Shown: positions 1 to 8,262 of the stretch, one piece after another
Layout: every line of letters starts with the position of its first letter
How positions within the stretch are numbered: position 1 is the first letter of the stretch
IMG/VR virus record: IMGVR_UViG_3300044825_000389
Coordinates: 1-44,837 of that record
From: a virus
Direction: 5' to 3' (one strand)
DNA length: 44,837 nucleotides
Program-made: the position numbers and the translations under genes
The notes under the pieces: model-generated
What the model was told of the DNA's origin: nothing
The model's input: the letters and a program-made list of their open reading frames with translations, nothing else
The model's database searches: none

Positions 1-127
1 TCGAAGCGGCACTAGCCGATGAAGCCGCGTTCGATGCGCTGGTCGCCGCAGCTGACGCAGAGGAGGCCGCGTTGCTGGCTGAAGTCGAAGCAGAGGCAGC
101 GTCCACCAGCAGCGTCCACTTGGCGCT
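1..127. repeat. 127-base exact match to 34743-34869
   Basis: Every base of 1-127 equals 34743-34869; the first difference is base 128 (g against a at 34870). It is in the heptad-coding part of the fibre gene. Exactly the length of a common large assembly k-mer. Confidence 0.9.
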
Positions 128-745
128 GTCGGTGTTCGTGTTGATCGGCTGCGAGCCGCTTGAGGTATGCTGAACGATACATTGCCAGATGTTATTGTTC
201 GTCGTGTCCTTAACGATGTCTCGGACGTAGTACAGCGTGCTCGCCGCCCAGTTGCCGCGGTTGGTGCCAAGCGTGTCGGCGATCGTCGGGTTGCCGTTGG
301 CATCAAAGCCGAGCGCCTTGTTCGCACGCAGCGCTGCTCGAGGCAGGGTCATGTTGATGTTGGTTGGGTCGGTCTGCGGTGCAGACAGCGCACGCGCCAG
401 ACCCTCGGCATTCTGCTGCGCGAAGATCGTCTGCTGATCCAGCTCGTCGTTCAGCGTGTTGGCGAAGAAGTCGCCACCGGTCACAAAGTCAGTCGTGCGC
501 TGGATCGTCCGGTTGCCGACGATGGCGATCTGCGTCGCACCTGTCGGCGATGCCGTCAGCGTCACACTGCCGGTGCCGTTGCTGTTGATCGTCACCGTGT
601 AGTCGGTGGTCAGCGTCAGCAGCGCGTCGTCCTTGTAGACCGATATGTCGGTCGCCGCTAGGATCTCGAACGTGAACGCATACGGGCCTGTGCCTGAAGC
701 GGCAAAGACCACACGCCTTGTCACATTGTTAATTGGTACGCCCAT
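1..745 (-). CDS. Tail fibre protein, N-terminal part (lineage A, cut by window edge)
   Basis: The frame is open from the ATG at 743-745 to the window edge, about 248 codons. It aligns without any gap to the first 745 bases of the complete fibre gene ending at 35487, offset 34742. The N-terminus (MGVPINNVTRRVVYA) and the following beta-rich stretch belong to the T7 gp17-type fibre N-terminal domain, which attaches the fibre to the tail tube. The cut falls in the Ala/Ser heptad-repeat part. An AAGGA ribosome site lies 8 bases before the ATG. It is the last gene of the leftward virion operon in this copy, 29 bases after the large internal virion protein. If the map is circular, the rest of this gene is what is seen at 33502-34742. 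Confidence 0.85.
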   Translation of the reverse strand, partial: MGVPINNVTRRVVFAASGTGPYAFTFEILAATDISVYKDDALLTLTTDYTVTINSNGTGSVTLTASPTGATQIAIVGNRTIQRTTDFVTGGDFFANTLNDELDQQTIFAQQNAEGLARALSAPQTDPTNINMTLPRAALRANKALGFDANGNPTIADTLGTNRGNWAASTLYYVRDIVKDTTNNNIWQCIVQHTSSGSQPINTNTDSAKWTLLVDAASASTSASNAASSASAAATSASNAASSASAAS

Positions 746-774
746 TTCTCAATCCTTCCAATTGGTAATTGTAC

Positions 775-3753
775 TCACTGCTTGTACGAACCGCGTAGTT
801 GTTTTCTCTCTTGCTCGATCTCAAGGCGCTCTTGAATGGCGGCACCGTAATCACTGTTGAGCAGCAAGGTTTTCCTTGCCGCCTCCATAAATTTGTTGTC
901 AATCATCTTGATGGTTTCTTGCTGATAATATTTATCAAGCATCAAAAAATCGGGTTGTTTTGCTTGGTGTACCAGCGCTTCTTGGACATTCATGCCGCCG
1001 ATTTGAATGTCTTGCGCATAGATCCGCAGCAGTTCGTTGTATTCCTTTGTGTCAAGTTTTACGGTGGCACCGACACCCTGATTATTCGTCTGGCTGATTG
1101 CCCTTGCCGGCATGGCCAGCGGCATTCCAAGCGAGATCAACATGCGGTCGACTTCCTGCATCTTTGACTCAGACGTGCGGATGCCAGTAAAGCCCAGCCA
1201 AGGGCGAGCTGGGTCGAGCTCTGGCTCAACCTCTGCCCAACGATTCAACCGGTCTGGCAGATCACCAGACAGCCCAGGCGTGCGCGAGCGCCAGCGCAGA
1301 TAACCCTCGTACCAACCCTTAACGCCGGTCGGCATGTCCGGTGGCGCAGTAATATCCTTTTTGCTGCCGTCAATGTATCGCTCAATGCCAGCCTGGAATG
1401 AGCTCCATGCACCTATTGGCGAGCCGCCAATAACATAGCCAGACACGTTTCCAGCAATCTGATTGATCACGTCCTTCATTGATTGCTTAGGATTTGGGAT
1501 GCTGTTCCCAAGTGTGCCAACCATGCCGCCCAGCGTCTGCATAAACGGCGACTGTCCGATGTATTGGTACAGGCCAAACAGACCGCCGAGACCGATTTGG
1601 GCAATCATGTCTTGGTCGTCTTCATACCGCGCATATTCAACGAAGTCGGCAGACATGGCGAACGGCGCAGCAATCGGATCAAACCCACGCATACTGATAT
1701 ACAGCTTGCCATTCTTACCAACTGATGGATCCATGTTTGGAATATTCTCAAGATATTCCTTAAACTCGTCATCCCATTCACCAGCATTCAACACGAACGA
1801 ATAAGGCCGCCAGCCATCGCGTAGATAAACTTTGCGCAACTCTGAATTACCAGGGCCGCCACCAGTGATTCGACCGTCAACAGCCAGCGAGGTCATCGCA
1901 ATCATCGCGGTGCTGCCAAGGCCAAACTTAGCAAGCGCCAGATCACGTTGCGCACCACCAGCCTTTATGTCCTTCCACCATTGCTGCGACAACGGAGCAA
2001 ACCAACTGTGCTGCAAACCCTCAGAAATCAACCAGGTCGGCGTGCGTACAAATGGCATCGTGGTCTTAGTCAGCACGTTGACGTTTGAGACCTCTTGCAC
2101 CTTGGCGGCAAACCCGTCGAGCTCCCGCGTGTACGTCAGCATCTTGGCAAAGTCTTCTGCCGCTGCGTCCATAAAATCTGGTGGGTTGTTCATGCTGTCG
2201 ATAATGCGTTGACTGGCCATACTGCTCGCAGTAGCCTCATCAACACCATCTGTCAGCAGCTGGTTTTCATAGCGAACCCCATCACGATAGGCCTGCGCAT
2301 TGACCTCAAATTTGTAGGCAAGCGCCTTGAATGCCTCATCCTGGGATTGAATGACTCGACCAGGCACCGCCACAAACTTTGACCACAGGGTTAAGCCAGC
2401 TGCTGTCTTGCCCTCAAACCCGTATTCGGCAGCATCCAGACCAGCTGCGCCGCCGCGAGTTTCTAGCTTGGTGGCAGCCGCAGCGCCAATCCGATCATCC
2501 AGCGTCTTGCCTGTCTTGAGAGCTTCCCATCCCAAACGCATCGCGTCTTTGCTACTCTGAACGTAGCCAGCAAACCCAGCAAATGCCTCACCCATGAACA
2601 CGCGATCAGGGTTAGCGCCAGGCAACAGTTGCCGCGCTCCACCAATTGCTCCAGCTGTGAAGCGGGTAAAAGGCTGCAACAGCGCAAATGAGCTGTTGCT
2701 AATGAAGTTGACAGTTGGCGTCGCAGTCCAAGAAAGCAGCCCGTTAACCCAAGTGGACAACCACAAATCTTTGACAAATCCAACCTTGGACAGCTTGTCG
2801 ATCAGCTTTGCCTTTGCCGAGTTATCGACTAGGGACGCGATGCCTTCGGCTGCCTGCCGGATGTTTTCATCAATGTTTGGATCATCAAGCAAAGTCCTGA
2901 TTGATTTCATGTCCATAGCCGAAATGCTTGTCCGGCTTTGGTTCAATACGGCAAGCGCCTGCGCTGGCGCAACCTGAATATCCTTGGCTGCCTGGCCAAC
3001 ATGGACAGTCACCGCCCACTGCTCTAGAAACTTGCGCTGCAGCTCCTTGTCGCCCGGGGTCTTTAGCAGTGCCTCAGTAACCGTGTTGAGCTCCCTAACG
3101 TGCAAAGGAAAGGCAAGCGAAGCGCGGCGCACTTCAAAGGGCAGGTCGCCGTAGCGGTCTGCAATAGCGCGGATCTGAGCTGTGTATTCCGGCCCCATGC
3201 CTTCACGCGCAACCCGCTCTTCAATTTCAGCAAAAGTAATGCGTTGGTAATCAATGCCAGCGTTCTTCAATACCGCTTCAGTGTATTGAGCAACGCTTTG
3301 CTCGTCGTACAAATCAAGGTTGAATGGCTGCTCCGGCGGCTTGCCGGCACCTTTTGCAGCTGCGGCTTCTGCCTGCAATGTCTGCGGGGAGGGTGGCTCA
3401 ACCGCAGCCTTCGGCATCTTGACAGCAGGCTTTGGCGCGGCTGCTTTAGGGGCAGCTGGGCTTGCCGCAGCAGGAGCAGGTGCCGGGGCGGCTGCTTCGG
3501 CGGCTGCAGCTGGAGGCGGCGACTCTGGTGCAGCCTTCATGGCGTCCAGCATGTCCAGCTGTTTCTTGCCGCGTACCGCCTTGCCGCCTTTTAGGACTTC
3601 TTTTAGAACAGATCCGACCCCGGCAACCTGGACAGATTCAAACTCATCGACCGGCTCAACCAATGTCGATGGCGCTTCTTGCGGCGCCTTGTCTAGCGGA
3701 AGCGAACTGTCGACCAGCTGATCTAGGCGCTTGTTTAGGGGATCGATGGCCAT
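775..3753 (-). CDS. Large internal virion (ejection) protein, lineage A
   Basis: 992 residues. The position, just before the fibre gene and last among the internal proteins, matches T7 gp16, the biggest core protein injected into the host. Visible layout: an N-terminal acidic/polar region; an Ala/Pro/Lys-rich linker at about 75-130; a mostly helical body; hydrophobic stretches around 335-400 (LLSWTATPTVNFISNSSFALL) that could insert in the membrane; and a charged C-terminus ending RKQLRGSYKQ. I see no transglycosylase motif like that of T7 gp16, so the muralytic role is not supported. Start at 3753 is next to the stop of the 84-aa gene. It is close to the 996-aa version at 35518-38508, which differs in length only in the linker. 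The ejection role is inferred from synteny and composition. Confidence 0.75.
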   Translation of the reverse strand: MAIDPLNKRLDQLVDSSLPLDKAPQEAPSTLVEPVDEFESVQVAGVGSVLKEVLKGGKAVRGKKQLDMLDAMKAAPESPPPAAAAEAAAPAPAPAAASPAAPKAAAPKPAVKMPKAAVEPPSPQTLQAEAAAAKGAGKPPEQPFNLDLYDEQSVAQYTEAVLKNAGIDYQRITFAEIEERVAREGMGPEYTAQIRAIADRYGDLPFEVRRASLAFPLHVRELNTVTEALLKTPGDKELQRKFLEQWAVTVHVGQAAKDIQVAPAQALAVLNQSRTSISAMDMKSIRTLLDDPNIDENIRQAAEGIASLVDNSAKAKLIDKLSKVGFVKDLWLSTWVNGLLSWTATPTVNFISNSSFALLQPFTRFTAGAIGGARQLLPGANPDRVFMGEAFAGFAGYVQSSKDAMRLGWEALKTGKTLDDRIGAAAATKLETRGGAAGLDAAEYGFEGKTAAGLTLWSKFVAVPGRVIQSQDEAFKALAYKFEVNAQAYRDGVRYENQLLTDGVDEATASSMASQRIIDSMNNPPDFMDAAAEDFAKMLTYTRELDGFAAKVQEVSNVNVLTKTTMPFVRTPTWLISEGLQHSWFAPLSQQWWKDIKAGGAQRDLALAKFGLGSTAMIAMTSLAVDGRITGGGPGNSELRKVYLRDGWRPYSFVLNAGEWDDEFKEYLENIPNMDPSVGKNGKLYISMRGFDPIAAPFAMSADFVEYARYEDDQDMIAQIGLGGLFGLYQYIGQSPFMQTLGGMVGTLGNSIPNPKQSMKDVINQIAGNVSGYVIGGSPIGAWSSFQAGIERYIDGSKKDITAPPDMPTGVKGWYEGYLRWRSRTPGLSGDLPDRLNRWAEVEPELDPARPWLGFTGIRTSESKMQEVDRMLISLGMPLAMPARAISQTNNQGVGATVKLDTKEYNELLRIYAQDIQIGGMNVQEALVHQAKQPDFLMLDKYYQQETIKMIDNKFMEAARKTLLLNSDYGAAIQERLEIEQERKQLRGSYKQ

Positions 3754-4007
3754 TACGTCTGTTCCTTGTTCTGTTCAATCGGCACCTGTTCCGGCGTAGC
3801 AGTCGGCACTTGGGCTGTCGCGGTCTGGGTAACAGCCGGCTGCGGAGCTTGGTGCAGATCCGCAAAATTGAATGGCTTCAGGTTCTGCAGCGCTGCCTGG
3901 TCAAGCTCAAAGGAATCAGGAATGTCCTCCGGCTCCCGGTCGAACAGCGACTGATTTGGGAACTGCTGCAGGAAATCTTCTTCGTTCAGCGTGATTTCTT
4001 TTTTCAT
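3753..4007 (-). CDS. Small acidic protein, only in lineage A
   Basis: 84 residues starting MKKEITLNEEDFLQQF, acidic in the first half, Gln/Pro/Thr-rich in the second. The start overlaps the stop of the 606-aa gene (ATGA), with a GGAGAG ribosome site about 6 bases upstream, and its stop abuts the start of the 992-aa gene, so it is translationally coupled to two virion genes. No family recognised. Lineage B has no equivalent at this place: there the swapped 982-aa gene directly abuts the large protein and an unrelated 57-codon frame is nested in its end. The Pro/Gln tail suggests an unstructured virion-associated or chaperone-like protein, but this is a guess. Confidence 0.7.
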   Translation of the reverse strand: MKKEITLNEEDFLQQFPNQSLFDREPEDIPDSFELDQAALQNLKPFNFADLHQAPQPAVTQTATAQVPTATPEQVPIEQNKEQT

Positions 4008-5824
4008 TTGGGCTCTCCAAGCGGCTGATAGTCATTTGTCAACGTGATCTGACCTGTGCCTTGCTTGGCAATCGTAACATCCCTGTTGCCATAGACCGGT
4101 TTTCCGCTCTCATCCCTGACCTGCTTGCCCTTGACCTTTTGGATCTGCGGGTCGAAGTGGACAAAGAATCCGTTTGAGTCTTTGGCGGCACTGACTTCTT
4201 TGCGCGTATTCGCCTTGTTGCGTAGACCAACGATGACGCCATCAGTACCAGGCGGCTGGATGTCAAGCGGCCTGAAGTCATAGGTGTCGCCATCGATGAC
4301 CTTGTAGATCTTGCCGGTCTCTTCATCGATCACGCGCTCCGGCAGGATCGACTTGTGGCTAAACGCCATCGCCACGTTTTGCCCACCGTCCAGACGGCGG
4401 CGCATCTGCTTCCAGTTTTGGTTCGGGTTATTGATCGATTCTTTCAGACCGTTGTACCCAGCAGGCTGCGACACGCCCGTCGACGAGTAGGTGTAGTGAT
4501 GGTTCGGCGCAATCGGGTTGGTGTTGTTCTTGGTGTAGTCGTAGAACGTCACATCTGGGTTGCCCTTGATGATCTTCTCGTACACACGCGGGTTGATGTC
4601 AGACAACACATTCAAACGGATTGCCAGGTGGTTGCCGTTCTGTGCTGCCTTGATCTTCAATGCGGTGATCTCATCGTTGAGCTTGATCGCAAAGTTTTCA
4701 GGGTCGCGCATGAATGCCTGCGTCAGCGCAAAGCTGCGCATACGTGGGCCTTTGAGCGCATTTAAATCTGCACCACCACCATAAACATAGTACCCACCAG
4801 AGGTCTTGCCCAAGCAATCGCTAGCGCAGGATGCTGAGTTCGGGCAGGTGGTGAACTTGCCCTCTTTGAATGCAGGCGACAAAGCTAGGCCAGCGCTCTC
4901 GACGTTGCGCCCATCTGGCAGTGTGATTGGCTCGCCACCTTCCACACCTTTCTCAGTTTTGAGCAGCTTGCCATTCGTTGTCAGCAGCGGCTTGGTCTTG
5001 CCTGCTGAGTTGGTGCCGAGCCACTTGGCCAGTGCCTGGTTGGCCTGCTTGGTTCGCTCAATGCGTGCTGGCTGGTCGAGCGTAGTGAGGTTGGCGATCG
5101 CATTGTCGAAGCCACCGGACAATGTGTTGATGCTCGGCTGTACCTTGATCGGCTCGTTGAAGACCTTGATGTCCGGCGCTGCCTTCATCAAGCCGCCAGT
5201 CTTGGCCATGTAATCCTCGGCCATCTTTCCGGCAACTGGTGCGAGCTCAGTGCCGAGAGCTTTTGCGCCCTTAAGGCCAGCTTTGGCTACGTCAACATAG
5301 CCACCAGGCGCAGCAACTTCCCCAATCGATTCGTATGGATTTTGTCCGCCGGCAACGGTGCCGACGTTTTCATCCAGCCACTTCCTAATCTCTTCGGTCT
5401 TTGGCAGGATGGTCTGCTCTTCCATGCCACGCAGGAAAGCATCCAGCGCACTCTCGCCGGCACCGCGTCTGAAGATCTCTTTCACACCATAGGCCAGCGA
5501 CTCGATGTCACCAGGCAGGCCGACAAAGCCTTGTGTCATGCCTTTGACCGTCGCAGCGCCCATGTCGAGCATTGCCCCGAGCGGCTTTTCAAGACCACCG
5601 GCAGCCTCCGACTGCGCCTTGGTAACGCCACCGCGGCCAAAGCGAGGCTCTGGCACTCCAGCTGGGCCGCCAGCACCTGTCGGCACTTCAGGCTCACCGG
5701 TAACCACAACCTCCGGCAGGCGACCGGTATCAGCAGCAGCCAGCTGCATACCGTCAATAGACTCTGCTGGATACTTTGCCGCCAGCAGGTCGTTTATGTA
5801 TTCCTGTTCAATCAATGAACGCAT
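4004..5824 (-). CDS. Internal virion protein with Gp88/DUF7227-like C-terminal domain (lineage A)
   Basis: 606 residues. Residues 1-44 (MRSLIEQEY...LPEVVVTGE) are nearly identical to the start of the 982-aa protein of lineage B. A second shared block, LAPVAGKMAEDYMAKTGGLM, lies at about 194-213. After that the two proteins are unrelated. Here residues about 308-570 resemble, from memory, the stand-alone phage family labelled gene product 88 or DUF7227: a Cys cluster CPNSASCASDC (C327, C333, C337), FYDYTK at 427-432, and a late VIDGD...DFRPLD...GVIVGLRNK block. The biochemical function of that family is not known to me. The 3-Cys cluster suggests metal or Fe-S binding (inference). Its place among internal virion proteins implies it is packaged and injected. 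Confidence 0.7.
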   Translation of the reverse strand: MRSLIEQEYINDLLAAKYPAESIDGMQLAAADTGRLPEVVVTGEPEVPTGAGGPAGVPEPRFGRGGVTKAQSEAAGGLEKPLGAMLDMGAATVKGMTQGFVGLPGDIESLAYGVKEIFRRGAGESALDAFLRGMEEQTILPKTEEIRKWLDENVGTVAGGQNPYESIGEVAAPGGYVDVAKAGLKGAKALGTELAPVAGKMAEDYMAKTGGLMKAAPDIKVFNEPIKVQPSINTLSGGFDNAIANLTTLDQPARIERTKQANQALAKWLGTNSAGKTKPLLTTNGKLLKTEKGVEGGEPITLPDGRNVESAGLALSPAFKEGKFTTCPNSASCASDCLGKTSGGYYVYGGGADLNALKGPRMRSFALTQAFMRDPENFAIKLNDEITALKIKAAQNGNHLAIRLNVLSDINPRVYEKIIKGNPDVTFYDYTKNNTNPIAPNHHYTYSSTGVSQPAGYNGLKESINNPNQNWKQMRRRLDGGQNVAMAFSHKSILPERVIDEETGKIYKVIDGDTYDFRPLDIQPPGTDGVIVGLRNKANTRKEVSAAKDSNGFFVHFDPQIQKVKGKQVRDESGKPVYGNRDVTIAKQGTGQITLTNDYQPLGEPK

Positions 5825-5825
5825 G

Positions 5826-7637
5826 TCATTCTTTCAGAATATTGATCAGCTTCTCAATGCGTTTCAGTTCGTCTTTCGTAAACACCACAACCTTTATTGG
5901 CAGTATGTCTTTCTTTCTCTTTGCCTCGAGCGCCATCAAATCTGCCATGCTCGTATTTGCATTGATCGTCACGTTGACGCCAAACTCTTCTTTCGCTTTT
6001 GCCGATATTTTTTCTAGCTTTGCTTGAGCGTCTTTTTTGCGATCAATTGCAACATCATTTTCCCTAAACCCTTTTGTTACTTGGTTGGCTATTCCTTCGT
6101 AGTCAACCCCCGTCCTTTTTTCTGGCGGCAGCGCTCTTTGCTTGTCTTGCTCAATGCGCACAAGATCGTCAAACCGCTGCTTAAGTTTTTCATGCTTAAC
6201 AAACTCAGATGATTTTGGATCGAAAGCACTGGTTAGGTTGTCTGGCACCCCAGAGAATCGACGCAATGTTTGCTCTGCAGCCGCAATCTGCGGCTTTTCA
6301 GTTGAGTAAATAAATTCTTGCAGCTCGTTTAATTGCGCTGGGTTGATTTGCCCACGATTAAAATAAGGCAGCAATTGCCCAGGGTCTGTAATTCGATTGT
6401 TTTTAATTTCATCTTTTAAGCGCATTCTTACCAACGGATCGCCTTTATTGTCTTTGTCATCCTTCAAGAATTTGTCGAGCTGATCCATTGTTCCCGCCAA
6501 AGGAACCATTTGAGCCTCAAGCGCACGCCTTTGAGCCGGGCCTGCTCTGTGCCATTCCGCATATAGCTCAACCAACCTTCTGTCTTTTAATTTCTTCTCC
6601 TCTTCTTGTTTTTGCCTTCTGTTGCTTTCAACGTCAACAGACTGCTGAGTAAAAGAATTTAGAATCTTAACAAATGAATCCGGGTCATTTTGTTTGATGT
6701 ATTGGATGATGGGGCTAACTCGTCCAAGATCGCCCGCAATAATCTTGTTTCGAGTCCCCTCATAATCACCCATTAAATTCGGGTCAGAGACAATGTGAAC
6801 AAGCACAACATTTTTTCTGACTTCGCGGAGTTGGGTTTCAAACTTTTCGGAATATTCTTTTTGAAACGCAAGGCCACCATGAGTTAACGCTGTTGAGGCA
6901 ACAAAATTGCGAACTACATTTACATAATCTTCAACACTTCTTTGCTGGCCATTTTCATCAACCCAAAAACCTTGTTCTATTTTTGCTTGCAGTAAACGCA
7001 ATTGCTCGTTAAAGCCAAGGTCAAATGTTATGAGCCGCTGTTCTTTTTCGCGCTTGAGCTGAACCTCATATGCTTTATTTAGGACGGTTGATCCGTGCGT
7101 TTTAATGGTTGCCGCAACCTTAAGCGCTGCGTCTGGATCTGCCTTGGCAACGACCTTTTGAAAACTTCCGGCAAGTGCGGCGATCTTGTTTTCAACATCG
7201 CTCGATTGCAATTCGTTGTTCTCAACTTGCACCAACATTTTTCCAAGCTCATTGCTGGCGTGCAAAATAAAATGACCGGCAAGTTCTTCTGATCTTGCTT
7301 TACGAACGGCAGCGTTGAAAAAGCTAGGGAAGTCTCCTGACGCTTTCCCAATACCACCGCCCAAACCAACTACAACGCCATCACGCGCCAGTTGTAAATC
7401 AATGTCAGTTACTGGGTTATTTGCAACCCAATCTAACCCTTCTTTTGTACGCAGCTCGGCAGAGTATTTGTTGATGCTCGTGGCCATCCGGTCGAGTATC
7501 TGCGCATACACATTGCTGACATTTGCTTCAGCGCGGGCCGCAGTCATGTAATCGACCTCGGTCGGCACGACCTGCTGCATCGGCACACCGCCGGCACCGC
7601 GCAGCTGTACTTGTCCTTCGGTCAGTCGCGTTGCCAT
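5826..7637 (-). CDS. Internal virion protein, gp15-like position (lineage A)
   Basis: 603 residues, mainly charged and helical with long coiled-coil-like stretches (for example around 190-230 and 340-380). N-terminus MATRLTEGQ with a conserved GGVPM...VVP motif at about 16-25. It follows the gp14-like protein and precedes the swapped-payload gene, the place of T7 gp15. AAAGG ribosome site 6 bases before the ATG; stop one base before the next ATG. Two oddities: the gene is visibly AT-richer than its neighbours (60-base lines at 6061 and 6601 are 45% and 37% GC by count, against 65% for a line in the coat gene), and it is far more diverged from its lineage B partner than the flanking genes (28 of the first 60 residues identical). 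Confidence 0.7.
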   Translation of the reverse strand: MATRLTEGQVQLRGAGGVPMQQVVPTEVDYMTAARAEANVSNVYAQILDRMATSINKYSAELRTKEGLDWVANNPVTDIDLQLARDGVVVGLGGGIGKASGDFPSFFNAAVRKARSEELAGHFILHASNELGKMLVQVENNELQSSDVENKIAALAGSFQKVVAKADPDAALKVAATIKTHGSTVLNKAYEVQLKREKEQRLITFDLGFNEQLRLLQAKIEQGFWVDENGQQRSVEDYVNVVRNFVASTALTHGGLAFQKEYSEKFETQLREVRKNVVLVHIVSDPNLMGDYEGTRNKIIAGDLGRVSPIIQYIKQNDPDSFVKILNSFTQQSVDVESNRRQKQEEEKKLKDRRLVELYAEWHRAGPAQRRALEAQMVPLAGTMDQLDKFLKDDKDNKGDPLVRMRLKDEIKNNRITDPGQLLPYFNRGQINPAQLNELQEFIYSTEKPQIAAAEQTLRRFSGVPDNLTSAFDPKSSEFVKHEKLKQRFDDLVRIEQDKQRALPPEKRTGVDYEGIANQVTKGFRENDVAIDRKKDAQAKLEKISAKAKEEFGVNVTINANTSMADLMALEAKRKKDILPIKVVVFTKDELKRIEKLINILKE

Positions 7638-7648
7638 AATTAACCTTT

Positions 7649-8260
7649 CTATTTCTTGCCTTTGTCAGCGTAGTACCGCTCGGCAAAATTGACTGCGCCA
7701 GTTGCCAGCGTTGCGTTACTTAGCAAGCCACCTTGCTGACGCGCTGCGCTGCCAGCCTGTTCGTACTGCGCACCTTGGCGCTCTGCAGTAAACAAGTTCA
7801 GCATGTTCTGGTACTCGGTCGACTGCACCAATGCGGTCGCGTCTTCGTAGCCCATGATGCGAGCAGTCAGTGCATTCAGGTCGGTGATGCCCACGTCGAA
7901 CATGGTTGCTTTGACGTTTTCGTTCTGCACGGCCTGAACACTGCCTTCGCCCAGCACCACGCCATTCGCAGCAGCTCGAGCGCGGATCGCAGCATTGGTC
8001 GCACGCATGTTTTTCAGCAGCGTGTTGCCAGCGATCTGATAGTTCTGCGACTCCATCTGCGACTTCTTGAGCGTGCGGCCTGCCTGAATGGCGGCATACA
8101 TCTCTGCCATGTCGGCACGCACCTCGGCCACGGCGAGGTTGTCGCGTGCTTGCAACAGATAGCCGGTCTGCTGCTGAATGCCAGCAGCAATCTGCATCTG
8201 CGATTGCGCATAGCTGGTAAGAAACCCAGCGCCTGCGACAAGTTGTCCTGGATCAGCCAT
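7649..8260 (-). CDS. Internal virion protein, gp14-like position (lineage A)
   Basis: 203 residues, Ala/Gln-rich and helical, starting MADPGQLVAGAGFLTSY. Its length and its place right after tail tubular protein B match T7 gp14 (about 196 residues), the smallest ejected core protein that sits in the outer membrane. The N-terminal 20 residues are mildly hydrophobic. The alternating helices (QQQTGYLLQARDNLAVAEVR and following) are typical of this family in podoviruses. No strong Shine-Dalgarno; the start lies 2 bases after the tail B stop, so coupling is likely. The lineage B partner (43285-43995) is alike but has about 33 extra residues near its N-terminus. Confidence 0.72.
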   Translation of the reverse strand: MADPGQLVAGAGFLTSYAQSQMQIAAGIQQQTGYLLQARDNLAVAEVRADMAEMYAAIQAGRTLKKSQMESQNYQIAGNTLLKNMRATNAAIRARAAANGVVLGEGSVQAVQNENVKATMFDVGITDLNALTARIMGYEDATALVQSTEYQNMLNLFTAERQGAQYEQAGSAARQQGGLLSNATLATGAVNFAERYYADKGKK

Positions 8261-8262
8261 AG

